64,000 nucleotides of DNA, from the NCBI RefSeq assembly GCF_004138335.1, contig NZ_RYFW01000002.1:1717501-1781500 (forward strand), read 5' to 3'. The number at the start of each line of letters is the position of its first letter. Within the stretch, counting starts at the first letter, position 1. The position numbers and the translations under genes were made by a program. Below, in pieces: positions 1-8,661 of this stretch. The notes below the pieces were generated by a model. It did no database searches and had not been told where the DNA came from. It saw nothing but the letters and a program-made list of their open reading frames with translations. Origin of the DNA: Peristeroidobacter agariperforans. GTDB taxonomy: Bacteria; Pseudomonadota; Gammaproteobacteria; Steroidobacterales; Steroidobacteraceae.

Positions 1-602
1 ATCGACGGACGCCACCGACACAGCAATACGATCGTAATGATGTAAAACAGCGCCTGCGACAGGCCGGGAATGATGGCGGCCGTGAACAGCTTGCCGATCG
101 ACTGCTCGGCAAGAATGCCGAACACGATCAAGGCGCCCGACGGAGGAATGATCGAGCCCAGCGTACCGCCCGCGGCGATCGAGCCGGTCGCGAGCGCATC
201 GGAGTAGCCGCGTTTGCGCATTTCCGGCAGACCGATCAGTCCAATGGTGGCTGCGGTTGCGAGGCTCGAACCGCTGATTGCACCGAAGCCGGCGCAGCCC
301 GCGACCGAAGCAATGGCGAGGCCTCCGCGACGGTGTCCGACCATTCGTGCGGCCGCTTCGAAGAAGTCACGACTGGCGCCCGCGGCAAAGCAAAGGTGCG
401 CCATGAACAGGAACAGCGGCAACACTCCCAATTCATAGCGGGTGATGGTTTCGAACAACACGACGCCCGACTTGATGATGGCAGGCTCAGGGCCCAGCAA
501 CAGCATCAGACCGACCATGCCGACCACGCCCATCGAGACGCCGATAGGCACGCCCAACGTCAGCAGGACGAGCAGGGCAATGACGCCAAGGACGCCGTTC
601 AT
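1..602 (-). CDS. TRAP transporter large permease, DctM-like (partial, C-terminus outside window)
   Basis: The minus strand stays open from an ATG at 602 to the window edge, giving about 200 residues of a very hydrophobic protein starting MNGVLGVIALLVLLTLGVPI. This matches the N-terminus of DctM large permeases, which carry out Na+-driven uptake of organic acids with a periplasmic binding protein. A conserved-looking stretch with GFGAISGSS and GGTLGSIIPPSG, typical of the DctM membrane core, is visible about residues 105-160. DctM proteins are usually about 430 aa, so roughly half is present. The start overlaps the stop of the upstream DctQ gene (ATGA). No DctP binding protein is in the window, so the substrate cannot be read here. 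The neighbouring GntR/FCD regulator suggests a carboxylic acid (inference). Confidence 0.85.
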   Translation of the reverse strand, partial: MNGVLGVIALLVLLTLGVPIGVSMGVVGMVGLMLLLGPEPAIIKSGVVLFETITRYELGVLPLFLFMAHLCFAAGASRDFFEAAARMVGHRRGGLAIASVAGCAGFGAISGSSLATAATIGLIGLPEMRKRGYSDALATGSIAAGGTLGSIIPPSGALIVFGILAEQSIGKLFTAAIIPGLSQALFYIITIVLLCRWRPS

Positions 603-1084
603 GCACGCCCCCGGAGTGAGCGCCACATGTCACGCAGGAACACCAGCGCAATGGCCAGAGCCGCCACCAGCGATACGATGCGAAGCGGGCGAAAGGGAAT
701 GTGCAGCAGTTCGCTCTGCTCGAAGTCGTTCCACGATTCGGCCGCGAGCCACAGCGCGCCCGACGCCAGCCCGACGAAGAACAACGCCGACAACAGATGG
801 GCGAAGGCGTGCAAATAGCTGCGTGTGCGATCGCCGACGCGCGCTGTGAGCAACGTGACAGTCGCATGTCCTTTGTTCAGCGTGGCGGACAGCATCGCCG
901 CCGAAGCCATCAGCAGAATGCACGCCTGGATGATTTCCAGCGCGCCGAGTAAGGGAATGCCGGCGTGACGGCCGAGTACCGCAAGCGCTTCGACCGCCAT
1001 CGCGAGCACCAGGCCGCCGGCGCCGATGTAGAACAATGGTCCGCGTGTCTGGCCGCTGCTGTCACGTTCTATCAATTCAGCCAC
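599..1084 (-). CDS. TRAP transporter small permease, DctQ-like
   Basis: This 161-aa protein has four predicted membrane segments (about residues 18-35, 47-65, 89-110 and 131-150), the length and layout of DctQ small permeases. DctQ pairs with DctM in tripartite ATP-independent periplasmic transporters. Its stop overlaps the ATG of the DctM gene downstream. Its start lies 13 nt inside the 3' end of the CapA-like gene upstream, so the three genes are probably one transcript with translational coupling. The sequence of DctQ is poorly conserved, so the call rests on topology plus adjacency to DctM. Confidence 0.8.
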   Translation of the reverse strand: MAELIERDSSGQTRGPLFYIGAGGLVLAMAVEALAVLGRHAGIPLLGALEIIQACILLMASAAMLSATLNKGHATVTLLTARVGDRTRSYLHAFAHLLSALFFVGLASGALWLAAESWNDFEQSELLHIPFRPLRIVSLVAALAIALVFLRDMWRSLRGRA

Positions 1085-2166
1085 ACGCCCTCACTTGTGA
1101 TTTGCATTGTCAGCGGCGGCAGACCAGCTTCGATGCCGATGGTCCGTATGTAATCGGCGATGCGCTGAGCGGCGTCCGGCGCAAGGCGCGGACGGCCCGG
1201 AGGATCGACGTGCACGGGAATGAACCCGACGCGGATCTTGCCAGCTGCATCGATGTGCATCCGACCCAACAGAGCATTCACTGCTTCCGGATGAAACGGC
1301 GCGAGCACATACGCCGGATCGGGTTCGAAGCCAAACAGTTCCTTGCGTTTGCGAGCCCAGGCAGCACGCTCGGGCGAAGTTTGATCGGGGCTCAGTGCTC
1401 GAGTCACGACGCAGCCGTTGCCGAGGCCGTGGAAGATGGGCACGCCGCGATGAAATTCGATCCCTCGGACGATGTGAGCGTGATGACCGATGACCACATC
1501 GCAACCTGCGTCGACGGCCGCGTGGGCGAGGGGACGTTCGTAGGGGGCCAGCCTGGCGCGTGTGTGCACAATGCCTTTGTGAAAGGCGACGACGACGAAA
1601 TCTGCCAGCGCCTTGGCGGCCTTGATGTCTGCGGCGAGGGCGGCTAACGATGCGGGATCGATACGCTCGAGCGCAGCTGCCGGGCGAATTGGACCGCCGT
1701 CGGCGGGCTCGACCCGAATGTATGAGCAGCCGGCATGCGATGGTCCGGCCCACGCGCTCTGCGGGCCGACACAGTTGTAACTCAGTACGGCAATGCGTTT
1801 GCCGCAGCGATCAACGATTGCTGGCTTGCGCGCCTCACTGAGGTTCGCTCCAGCGCCGGTGTATGCAATGCCCGCGTGAGCGAGACCGCGAATCGTGTCA
1901 GCGATGCCGATTTCACCCAGGTCTGCGATGTGATTACCGGCCAGAGTCACGATCCCGACTCCGGCACCCGCCAGCGCCGGCAGATGAGAAGGATCGGCGC
2001 CCGGTGCGGGCACATCGTCGGGACTGCCCGCGATGTGAGTTGTATGTGGGACCTCCAGGTGACCGATCGTCAGATCTGCGCTGCGAAGCGCTGGCGCAAT
2101 GGCTCCCAGCCAGTGTTCGGGCTGCGGCTCGTCGAGGATCAGATCGCCCGTGAAGATCAGCTCCAT
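1072..2166 (-). CDS. CapA-family (PGA_cap) metallophosphatase-like protein
   Basis: This 364-aa protein begins MELIFTGDLIL. It carries the calcineurin-like motifs of the CapA/PgsA family: the GD near the N-terminus, GNH at about 77-79 followed by D, and GHHAH at about 227-231. CapA proteins are best known from poly-gamma-glutamate capsule synthesis, but many stand-alone members have unknown substrates. No signal peptide or membrane anchor is visible, unlike capsule CapA, which argues for a cytoplasmic enzyme. The ATG at 2166 is chosen because the family motif starts at once after it; longer upstream reading has no family likeness. It is first in an operon with DctQ and DctM, so a role in metabolism of the imported substrate is likely (inference). 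Confidence 0.8.
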   Translation of the reverse strand: MELIFTGDLILDEPQPEHWLGAIAPALRSADLTIGHLEVPHTTHIAGSPDDVPAPGADPSHLPALAGAGVGIVTLAGNHIADLGEIGIADTIRGLAHAGIAYTGAGANLSEARKPAIVDRCGKRIAVLSYNCVGPQSAWAGPSHAGCSYIRVEPADGGPIRPAAALERIDPASLAALAADIKAAKALADFVVVAFHKGIVHTRARLAPYERPLAHAAVDAGCDVVIGHHAHIVRGIEFHRGVPIFHGLGNGCVVTRALSPDQTSPERAAWARKRKELFGFEPDPAYVLAPFHPEAVNALLGRMHIDAAGKIRVGFIPVHVDPPGRPRLAPDAAQRIADYIRTIGIEAGLPPLTMQITSEGVWLN

Positions 2167-2181
2167 GACGCGATCAGTCCC

Positions 2182-2202
2182 GGTTGATTGTTGACCAAAA
2201 CA
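2182..2202. promoter_or_regulatory. Candidate GntR/FCD operator half-site in divergent promoter region
   Basis: The 81-bp gap between the CapA-like gene (minus) and the GntR regulator (plus) contains ATTGTTGAC at 2187-2195. The same nine bases occur on the opposite strand inside the near-palindrome AAATTGTCAACAATTT at 7524-7539, upstream of the TonB receptor. FCD-type GntR regulators often bind short dyads of this kind close to their own gene. This is inference from a shared word only. Confidence 0.3.
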
Positions 2203-2247
2203 TCGATCATATTGTCGCCAGGGCCGCCTTCGCGGCCATGAGCTCGC

Positions 2248-2949
2248 ATGCCAGCCAAGACTGACCATCGCACTGTAACCAAAGCACGCACCGCTGCACG
2301 GACCGAGCCGCTGAGCGTGGGTGACATCGTGGAGTGGATTCGCGAACGGATTCGCCGAGGCACCTTCGTGCCGGGCCAGCGCCTGGTCGAAGCGGACATC
2401 ATGCGCGAGCAACCGACTGCGACGCGGACTCGCGTCCGAGAAGCGTTGCAGCGGTTGTCGAGCGAAGGGCTGGTGACCATCGAAGAATTCCGGGGCGCGT
2501 CAGTGAAGCGCTTCACGCACGACGACCTGCGTCAGATGTATCGGGCGCGCATGGCGCTCGAGGGCATGGCGGCAGCGGACTTTGCGGCTGCGGACAAACC
2601 GGAGCTGAAGCGGAAGTTGCAGAAGGTCCAGTCCGAGCTCAACGACATCGAGCACACCATCGATCACGAGCGCTTCGCGCGCCTCAACGACGAGTGGCAC
2701 CAGCTGATCATCGAAGGCTCGGGCAACGAGTTCATCCGCATGTTTCTGGAGCGGCTGCGCATTCCCATCTATCGGCTGTTGATCACGACTTTCTACAGCG
2801 CTCGCCGCATCGACAGCGCCAACGCCGGTCATCGCAAGATCACCGACGCCATTGCCCATGGCCGCGCCAAGGATGCCGAGCGGCTGATGCGCGAGCATAT
2901 TGCCGAGGGTCTGGAAACGCTGTCCGCGATGGACCTGGACCTCAAGTAG
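2248..2949 (+). CDS. GntR-family transcriptional regulator, FadR/FCD subfamily
   Basis: This 233-aa regulator has an N-terminal winged-helix domain at about residues 22-88, recognisable from RERIRRGTFVPGQRLVEAD and TRVREALQRLSSEGLV. An all-helical FCD effector domain follows at about 95-225, with the D..R and H residues that usually bind a metal or carboxylate ligand (for example NDEWHQLI and AGHRKI). FCD regulators sense organic acids or sugar acids. It is divergent from the CapA/TRAP operon and convergent with the hydrolase/TonB operon, so both are plausible targets. The ATG at 2248 gives a normal family length. Confidence 0.9.
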   Translation: MPAKTDHRTVTKARTAARTEPLSVGDIVEWIRERIRRGTFVPGQRLVEADIMREQPTATRTRVREALQRLSSEGLVTIEEFRGASVKRFTHDDLRQMYRARMALEGMAAADFAAADKPELKRKLQKVQSELNDIEHTIDHERFARLNDEWHQLIIEGSGNEFIRMFLERLRIPIYRLLITTFYSARRIDSANAGHRKITDAIAHGRAKDAERLMREHIAEGLETLSAMDLDLK

Positions 2950-2951
2950 CC

Positions 2952-4766
2952 TCACTCGCCCCGCACCTCGGCGGTGAATGCGCCAACGACGGGGAGCGTC
3001 AGCTGTGACGCATGCTCGCGATCGTGGTGGATAGTGAGAGTCGGCGCCGGATCGAATTGCACATTGCGCGAGCGCTGACGCGGATCCGCACCCGCAACGA
3101 TCAGGCGCACACGATGGCCAGCTTTGACGATCGTGGAGGTCGGCAACAAATCCAGTCGCAATCGCGCGGGCTTGCCAGGTACCAGCGGCTGGGCATCGGC
3201 TCGTTCGCCACGGTGATAGGGCAGGCCCATATAGTTTCGATAGGGCGCGGGCTGCTCGCCACGGTGTGAGGCTCGCAGGCGTCCATGCGTCACGATGGAC
3301 ACCGTACCGTCTGGCGCCACATCTTCCAGATAGACGAAAACGTCCGCGTCATGGGTGGTGGATGAGATCCACAGGTCGACGACGGGATGGCCGGCGATGT
3401 GCGCATCGGCCGTAAGTGGCGGAGTCGTGTAGCCCAAGCCGTGCTGGTCGACGCCACAGGGCCACATCAGGAAGTAGAGATCGACTTTCCCGCTGCACTT
3501 GGGATCGTAGTTGACGACGAACTTGTCGGCGGTCGCCGTGTTGTCGGCCTTGTTGGTCAGTTGGCCGGGCACGCCGGGGGATGCCGTGCCGCCGATGTGC
3601 AATGTTTGGTTACGCGCGTTCGCCAGTGGCCACTTATCCGTGCTGCTCCATTCGTTGCCGGCGGGTGCGTTGACGGTGCGGTAGTAGATGGGCGCCTCGC
3701 GTTGCCAGCCGTTGTCGACCTTCTTCAGGAAATGATCGAAGAAGCGCAGGAATTCGGTCGCCATGGGAAAGTCGCCGACCTCGCAGTGACCCCATTCGCC
3801 CATCCACAGTTTGCGCGGGTTGTCGAGGTTGTTATAGGCCAGCGTCGCCTCGAAGCTGCCTTCATCCAGCCAATTGCCCCAGATGAAAATACCGACGCCG
3901 GAGCGCTCGATTTCTTTGGCATAGGTGGCAACGCTGGATTCGCGCCAGAACGGCACCTTGAGCAGCGGCGAAACATCGTCGCGATAGCGCATGCCCGCCC
4001 ACAGCTCCGCCATCGGCGTGCCTTTCGCGTGTTCGGCGATTGCGGCTTGCGCTTGCTTGCCGTCGGCATCGGATTGCACCGGCGCCACGCCTTGTCCGAA
4101 GTCCTGGCCCGGATTTTCGGGGCGAGTGTTGAATTGCGCCGTGATGCCGCCCCGGCTGACGAATCCATACTTGTCGAAATCGGTGCAGCCCGGTGCGATG
4201 GCTTTCAGGTGCGGGGCCATCATCGTGGCAGCGTGCCAGGTGGTGCCGCCCAGATAGGAACATCCCGCGACGCCGATCGCGCCCGTGCTCCACGGCTGGG
4301 AGGCGAACCATTCGGTCATCTCATAAGCATCGCGAGCTTCGGTGCGATCCTGGAATCCGCGACGGGCGCCGAAGGACGCGCCGCGTCCGCGGGTATCCAC
4401 AGCTGCGAGCACATAGCCGTGGTTGAGCAACGGCATCAAGTTCAGCCGTTCGAGGGGATTGACGAGATTTCCTTTGGGGTCGGTGTAGGCGCGTCGATAC
4501 GGCGTGTGAATCCAGACGACCGGTAACTTCTCATCGACCGCGCGGCCATTCACGGCCGGACGATAGATGTCGACAGCGAGCTTCACGCCATCCGACATCG
4601 CGACGTACTGAGACGTCTTTTGCCACTCGCTGAAGCGCGCTTCCGAGTAGCCGCGATAAACACCCGGCCGCGACTCCTTTGGCTCGCTCGCGTGAACCAG
4701 ATGAAAGGGCAGCAGCAATACGCCTGCCGCCCAGGTGACTCGAAACGTTGACTGGGTCGCTCGCAT
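2952..4766 (-). CDS. CocE/NonD (X-Pro dipeptidyl-peptidase S15-like) exported hydrolase
   Basis: This protein of about 604 aa has an N-terminal signal peptide (residues 1-26, ending HLVHA). An alpha/beta-hydrolase domain of the CocE/NonD family carries the nucleophile motif GCSYLGG with Ser at about 170 and the oxyanion-region DTRGRGAS at about 124. A C-terminal jelly-roll (PepX_C) domain starts near residue 420. Family members cleave esters or amides, including acyl-peptides and cephalosporin or cocaine esters; the substrate here is unknown. GTG at 4772 overlaps the stop of the TonB receptor (GTGA) and ATG lies two codons later at 4766; either may be used. Coupling to a TonB receptor suggests that the imported compound is hydrolysed in the periplasm (inference). 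Confidence 0.88.
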   Translation of the reverse strand: MRATQSTFRVTWAAGVLLLPFHLVHASEPKESRPGVYRGYSEARFSEWQKTSQYVAMSDGVKLAVDIYRPAVNGRAVDEKLPVVWIHTPYRRAYTDPKGNLVNPLERLNLMPLLNHGYVLAAVDTRGRGASFGARRGFQDRTEARDAYEMTEWFASQPWSTGAIGVAGCSYLGGTTWHAATMMAPHLKAIAPGCTDFDKYGFVSRGGITAQFNTRPENPGQDFGQGVAPVQSDADGKQAQAAIAEHAKGTPMAELWAGMRYRDDVSPLLKVPFWRESSVATYAKEIERSGVGIFIWGNWLDEGSFEATLAYNNLDNPRKLWMGEWGHCEVGDFPMATEFLRFFDHFLKKVDNGWQREAPIYYRTVNAPAGNEWSSTDKWPLANARNQTLHIGGTASPGVPGQLTNKADNTATADKFVVNYDPKCSGKVDLYFLMWPCGVDQHGLGYTTPPLTADAHIAGHPVVDLWISSTTHDADVFVYLEDVAPDGTVSIVTHGRLRASHRGEQPAPYRNYMGLPYHRGERADAQPLVPGKPARLRLDLLPTSTIVKAGHRVRLIVAGADPRQRSRNVQFDPAPTLTIHHDREHASQLTLPVVGAFTAEVRGE

Positions 4767-4768
4767 GA

Positions 4769-7441
4769 TCACCAGCGCTTCGTGAGCACGAAGGAAACAA
4801 ACCGTCCGAGCGGCGAGACGTTCTGGTTGTCCCAGGACACCAGGCCGTTCAGCACCACCGGCGGATCCTCATCGAGCAGGTTCTGGCCGTTGACCGACAA
4901 GCTCACGCCGCTGAGCGCGCCACGCTCCTCGCCGAAGTCATAGACGATGGAGGCATCGACCGTCTTGTAGCTGTCCACCTCGACATTGGGATTGATCGCC
5001 GTGTTGCGATAGCTGTCGACGTAGTTGAGATACGCGTTCGCCGACCAGCCATTCAATCGCCAGCCCACCGATGCACGCGCTCGCAGGTCGACGGGATTGC
5101 TGTACGTGTCGAGCACATCGACGTAAGGCAGGCCAGGGGCGATGGAGCGAGTCAGGTCGAGAATTTTCGCAGCATCGAAGCCCACGCGCCAATCGCCGAA
5201 CGATGTGTCGAAGCCGTAGCCGAGGTTCAGATCGATGCCTTGCTGCTTCATGCTGCCGAGATTCGCACGCCGACCGTCGATGATGGCGTTGATGTTCGTA
5301 ACAGGTTCGGCCGGGCTCTGCAGGTCCGGATTGCTCAGGAAGGACTGTACCAGCGCATTGAAGGCCGCGGTCGCCGTTGCATCGCTCGCGGGCGGGCGAC
5401 GAATGACATAGGGACCGTAAACCGAGGCATTCGTGAGCGCCGTGTTCAGCACCACGTCGATGCGGTCGGTATAGTCGACATCGTAGTAGGTGAGTGACGC
5501 TGTCAGGCCCTGCAATGCGCCCATGGGCGCCCAGTCCAGGCCGACCGACCATGTCGTCGCTTCTTCGGGCTGCAGCGAAGCGCGACCGCCATTGTGATAG
5601 ATGCCGCGAGTGACACCGCCGACGCCGGCGGGATCGGTCAGGTTCTGAATGAAGATGTTGTGGATCTGCTCGCTGGTGTCGACGAGCGACGGTGCGCGGA
5701 AGCTCGTGCCGTAAGTGGCGCGTGCCGTCAGCGACGAAATGGGCCGCCAGACCACGCCGACCTTCGGATCCGTCGTCGAGCCGAAGTCGGAATATTCCTC
5801 GCGGCGCCCCGCGACCGACACGCTCAAGCTGTGAATGCCCGGAATCGACTGCTCCTCGCTCACGACGGGCACGAACACTTCGCCGAAGAACGAGGCGTTG
5901 TGACGACGATTCAGGATGTTCTTGGTCGTGACTGCGCCGGAGGCCAGCACGTTGTTGGCGTCCAGCCGCTGACTGAACTCGTTGTCGTGCCGCTCCAGGC
6001 CCACGGCCACTCGCACATCGCCGCCCGGCAGCGAGAACAACGGGCCATCGGCCTTCAACGCCAGGTCGCGTGCTTCGCTGGTCGCGTGAGTGTCGCGATT
6101 GGCAATGATCAGATCGACCAGGGCCGGATTGTTGGTGACGTTGAACGAGCCGTCACCGAAGGGATTGAACGCGGTTGCCGGGTTGTTGCTCGCCAACGCC
6201 GCGGTCAACGCGGCGCCGTTGGTGATCGCGCCGCGACGCTGGAAGCCGCGGTTCTTGCTCAGATTGGCGTAGCCTTCGATGCGCCAGTCGCCGCCCAGAT
6301 CGTAGCCCGCACCGATTGCGTTCTGTTGAGCGTTCTCGTAACCGGACAAGCGAGGATCCGAGTCCTCGGCGAGAAAGCGATATTCGACGTTGACGAACGC
6401 CGGCGAGCCGAGCGCGGCCGGAGCGACGAAAAATGCATTCGTGTTCGGAACGCGCAGCTGTCCCGATGCCGGCGCGACACGTTCATCGAATTCGCGCTCG
6501 GAGAGCCAGCCTTGATACCAGATATCCAACCTGCCGAATTCCTGACGCGCATCCACGAAGAAGCTGTCGCGTTCCTGATTCGGCAGCAGGTCGGCGAAGG
6601 AGCCCTCGTCGAATCGATTGGGGGCTCCTGCGGTCAGCTGCGCAGGGCTGAGACCCGTGCCGCGGCCGGCAGGCAGGGGATAACGCGTCGTGCCCGCCAC
6701 GATGTTGCCCGGTGACGCGAGCCCTGGCCGTGCATCCGAGCCGCCGCGTGCGCGACGATCGTTCGTGGCGAAGTCGCGGTCGGCGCCGGAAAGGCTGTCA
6801 CGCTCGTTGTGCTCGTATGCCGCGAACACGCTGCCCGTGTCCCAGGTGAAGCCGAAGTTCTGGCTGATGATCTTCTGGCTGGTGCCATCGGCGACGCCGT
6901 AGCGGGCCACCGTTTCGGCGCCTTCGAAGTCATTGCGCGTGATGATGTTGACGACGCCGGCGACGGCGTCCGAGCCATAAATGGCGGATGCGCCGTCGAC
7001 CACGACTTCCAGGCGCTCGATCGCGGCCGATGCGATGACGTTGGGATCGTAGAGCGACTTGATGACGCCGGCAGGCGCGAGACGCCGGCCATTGATGAGG
7101 AGCAACGTCGCTTCGTTGCCGATGCCGCGAAGATTGATGCCCGAGACGCGCGTGGCGTTGGCAGCGCCGTCTTGCGCGCCACCGAGTCGGCTTTCGTCGG
7201 CGCCGAGATTCAGCACCTGGGGCAGGGCGCGGGCGAGATCGCTGCTGGTCGCAAGGCCTGTGGCCACGAGCTCTTCGCGGTCCATCGCGATCACCGGTGC
7301 GCCGGCACTCGCCACGCCGCGAATACTCGTGCCCGTCACGACCACTTGCTCCACGACCTGTTCGGTGTCCGCCTCCTGAGCCGCTGCGGTCGTTACCGCC
7401 ACCAGTGCACAGGCGCCGAATAAAGCTGGACGTCGTCGCAT
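4769..7441 (-). CDS. TonB-dependent outer-membrane receptor
   Basis: This 890-aa protein has a signal peptide (MRRRPALFGACALVAVTTAA), then a plug domain at about 40-160. The plug includes the TonB-box-like VEQVVVTGTSI and the conserved plug elements VSGINLRGIGNEATLLLING and RLEVVVDGASAIYGSDAVAG. A 22-strand beta-barrel domain follows and ends in the aromatic C-terminus FVSFVLTKRW. It lacks an STN domain, so it is a transport-only receptor. It is the first gene of a two-gene operon with the CocE/NonD hydrolase. The 210-bp leader contains a near-palindrome that may be an operator. Substrate unknown; the QDG/ALPQVLNLG plug style is common in large TonB families of environmental proteobacteria. 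Confidence 0.92.
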   Translation of the reverse strand: MRRRPALFGACALVAVTTAAAQEADTEQVVEQVVVTGTSIRGVASAGAPVIAMDREELVATGLATSSDLARALPQVLNLGADESRLGGAQDGAANATRVSGINLRGIGNEATLLLINGRRLAPAGVIKSLYDPNVIASAAIERLEVVVDGASAIYGSDAVAGVVNIITRNDFEGAETVARYGVADGTSQKIISQNFGFTWDTGSVFAAYEHNERDSLSGADRDFATNDRRARGGSDARPGLASPGNIVAGTTRYPLPAGRGTGLSPAQLTAGAPNRFDEGSFADLLPNQERDSFFVDARQEFGRLDIWYQGWLSEREFDERVAPASGQLRVPNTNAFFVAPAALGSPAFVNVEYRFLAEDSDPRLSGYENAQQNAIGAGYDLGGDWRIEGYANLSKNRGFQRRGAITNGAALTAALASNNPATAFNPFGDGSFNVTNNPALVDLIIANRDTHATSEARDLALKADGPLFSLPGGDVRVAVGLERHDNEFSQRLDANNVLASGAVTTKNILNRRHNASFFGEVFVPVVSEEQSIPGIHSLSVSVAGRREEYSDFGSTTDPKVGVVWRPISSLTARATYGTSFRAPSLVDTSEQIHNIFIQNLTDPAGVGGVTRGIYHNGGRASLQPEEATTWSVGLDWAPMGALQGLTASLTYYDVDYTDRIDVVLNTALTNASVYGPYVIRRPPASDATATAAFNALVQSFLSNPDLQSPAEPVTNINAIIDGRRANLGSMKQQGIDLNLGYGFDTSFGDWRVGFDAAKILDLTRSIAPGLPYVDVLDTYSNPVDLRARASVGWRLNGWSANAYLNYVDSYRNTAINPNVEVDSYKTVDASIVYDFGEERGALSGVSLSVNGQNLLDEDPPVVLNGLVSWDNQNVSPLGRFVSFVLTKRW

Positions 7442-7651
7442 GGATCCCCCCTTGCCGTCCGAGTCATGCCCGGCTCGAGCCGGGCTGTTTGTGGTGTGCC
7501 TGGCAGACTAGGAAGTGCTGATGAAATTGTCAACAATTTGGCAGATGAAACTCCGCCATCAACTCGTTGTTTCACGGGATAAAAATCGCGTATGCCGGGT
7601 AACGCTTCTACTTATGAAGGCCCGGAGGGAAGAATTATAGAGGCTGACGGG
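7442..7651. promoter_or_regulatory. Leader/promoter region of the TonB receptor with AAATTG-N4-CAATTT dyad
   Basis: This 210-bp intergenic stretch lies upstream of the receptor on the minus strand. It holds AAATTGTCAACAATTT at 7524-7539, an inverted repeat with 6-bp arms around four bases, resembling operators of FadR/UxuR-type GntR regulators. The word GTCAACAAT is shared with the reverse strand of the GntR gene's own upstream region (2187-2195). No coding potential is evident in the stretch. Confidence 0.4.
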
Positions 7652-8137
7652 CTAGACGAAGCCGATCCAGCGGCCGCAGATCACGACGCCGATCCACAAC
7701 AGCATCGACACGCCGCCGGCGGCCTTGGCGAGTGCGGGTGTGGTGTCAGGCGTTCGCCATTCGGCCAGGTCATGGGCGACGAGATGGTGGAATGCGAACA
7801 TGTTCACGCCGGCGAGCAGGATCAGCACCAGCTTGATCTGGAAGAACACATTGTCCCAGTAAGAGATCGCGTTCGAGATGAACAGCAGCGCGCCTGATAA
7901 CAGCGCCACGATGAACGCGCCCCAGGTCATCGGCAGGGCATTGCTGGCAAGTTCGGCCACGCCGCGCTTCTTCGAGGCGAGGCCGACCAATCGCAGATCG
8001 ACGATCAGGATGAAGCCAACGACCAGCACCAGCGCCAGCACGTGAATCGATTCGATCCAGGGAAACAGCAGCCCTTCCTCGCGGATCGCCGTCGCGAGCC
8101 GCGTGTTTTCGATCATCATGAGCGTGTCTTCGAGCAT
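7652..8137 (-). CDS. DUF6644-like four-helix membrane protein
   Basis: This 161-aa protein has four predicted membrane helices (about residues 24-50, 68-90, 97-120 and 140-158) and conserved-looking His residues (SIHVLA, FHHLVAHDL) that could bind haem or metal. It resembles the DUF6644/DUF2214-type family of unknown function. It is the last gene of an operon, 13 nt after a paralogous membrane protein. The same two-gene arrangement recurs at 37849-38835 in this window. Function unknown; a cytochrome-b-like or redox-associated membrane role is only a guess from the His residues and the cytochrome next to the second copy. Confidence 0.75.
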   Translation of the reverse strand: MLEDTLMMIENTRLATAIREEGLLFPWIESIHVLALVLVVGFILIVDLRLVGLASKKRGVAELASNALPMTWGAFIVALLSGALLFISNAISYWDNVFFQIKLVLILLAGVNMFAFHHLVAHDLAEWRTPDTTPALAKAAGGVSMLLWIGVVICGRWIGFV

Positions 8138-8150
8138 GAGTGCGCTCCGG

Positions 8151-8651
8151 TCAGAAGGGCTCGACGTACGCGATCCATCGACCGCAGAACACGATGGCGA
8201 CCCAGATGATGAGTGAAGCGACGGCGATGCTCGTGGAGAGCTGGCGACGTCGAGCGATGTCGTCCCACCACGACGGATCGCGTCGAAGCGGACGGGCGTA
8301 AGCGAATGTGATGACGATGCCAGTGAGCAGCAGCCCCATCTTCCAATAGAACGCCGGATTACGCAGCGAGCGCGCTGGCTCAGCGATGATGAGCACGGCG
8401 CCGGTGGCGAGCAGCACGGGCAGGGCGAGCCACAGTGCTGGCATAAACCGATCGGCTATTTCGACACGAGTCTGATCGCGAGCCAGCACGCCGACGGATC
8501 GCAGGTGGATCATGAGCAGCGCCGACATGGCGACGGCAATCGCCAGGATGTGAATGCTCTGCGCGGCGGGCACGATCCACAGCACTTCCTGAAACAAATG
8601 GCTGAGCGGTGTGTCGGCGAGCCAGGCGCAGAAATCCGTCAATGACGACAA
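8151..8651 (-). CDS. DUF6644-like four-helix membrane protein (paralogue)
   Basis: This 166-aa protein has four predicted transmembrane helices. The motif QSIHILAIA...MIHLRSVGVL in the first half corresponds to SIHVLALV...DLRLVGLA in the gene downstream and to GLHFVGMALLF...DLRVLGLA in the copy at 38341. It lies between the winged-helix membrane regulator (10 nt upstream) and the other DUF6644-like gene (13 nt downstream), so the three are almost certainly co-transcribed. Biochemical function is not known. Confidence 0.75.
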   Translation of the reverse strand: MSSLTDFCAWLADTPLSHLFQEVLWIVPAAQSIHILAIAVAMSALLMIHLRSVGVLARDQTRVEIADRFMPALWLALPVLLATGAVLIIAEPARSLRNPAFYWKMGLLLTGIVITFAYARPLRRDPSWWDDIARRRQLSTSIAVASLIIWVAIVFCGRWIAYVEPF

Positions 8652-8661
8652 GAGCGTTTCC

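Noticed and set aside
3387-4526. Plus-strand open frame of about 380 codons opposite the CocE/NonD hydrolase
   Set aside because: No family likeness, and the minus-strand gene has a signal peptide, the nucleophile motif and operon context.
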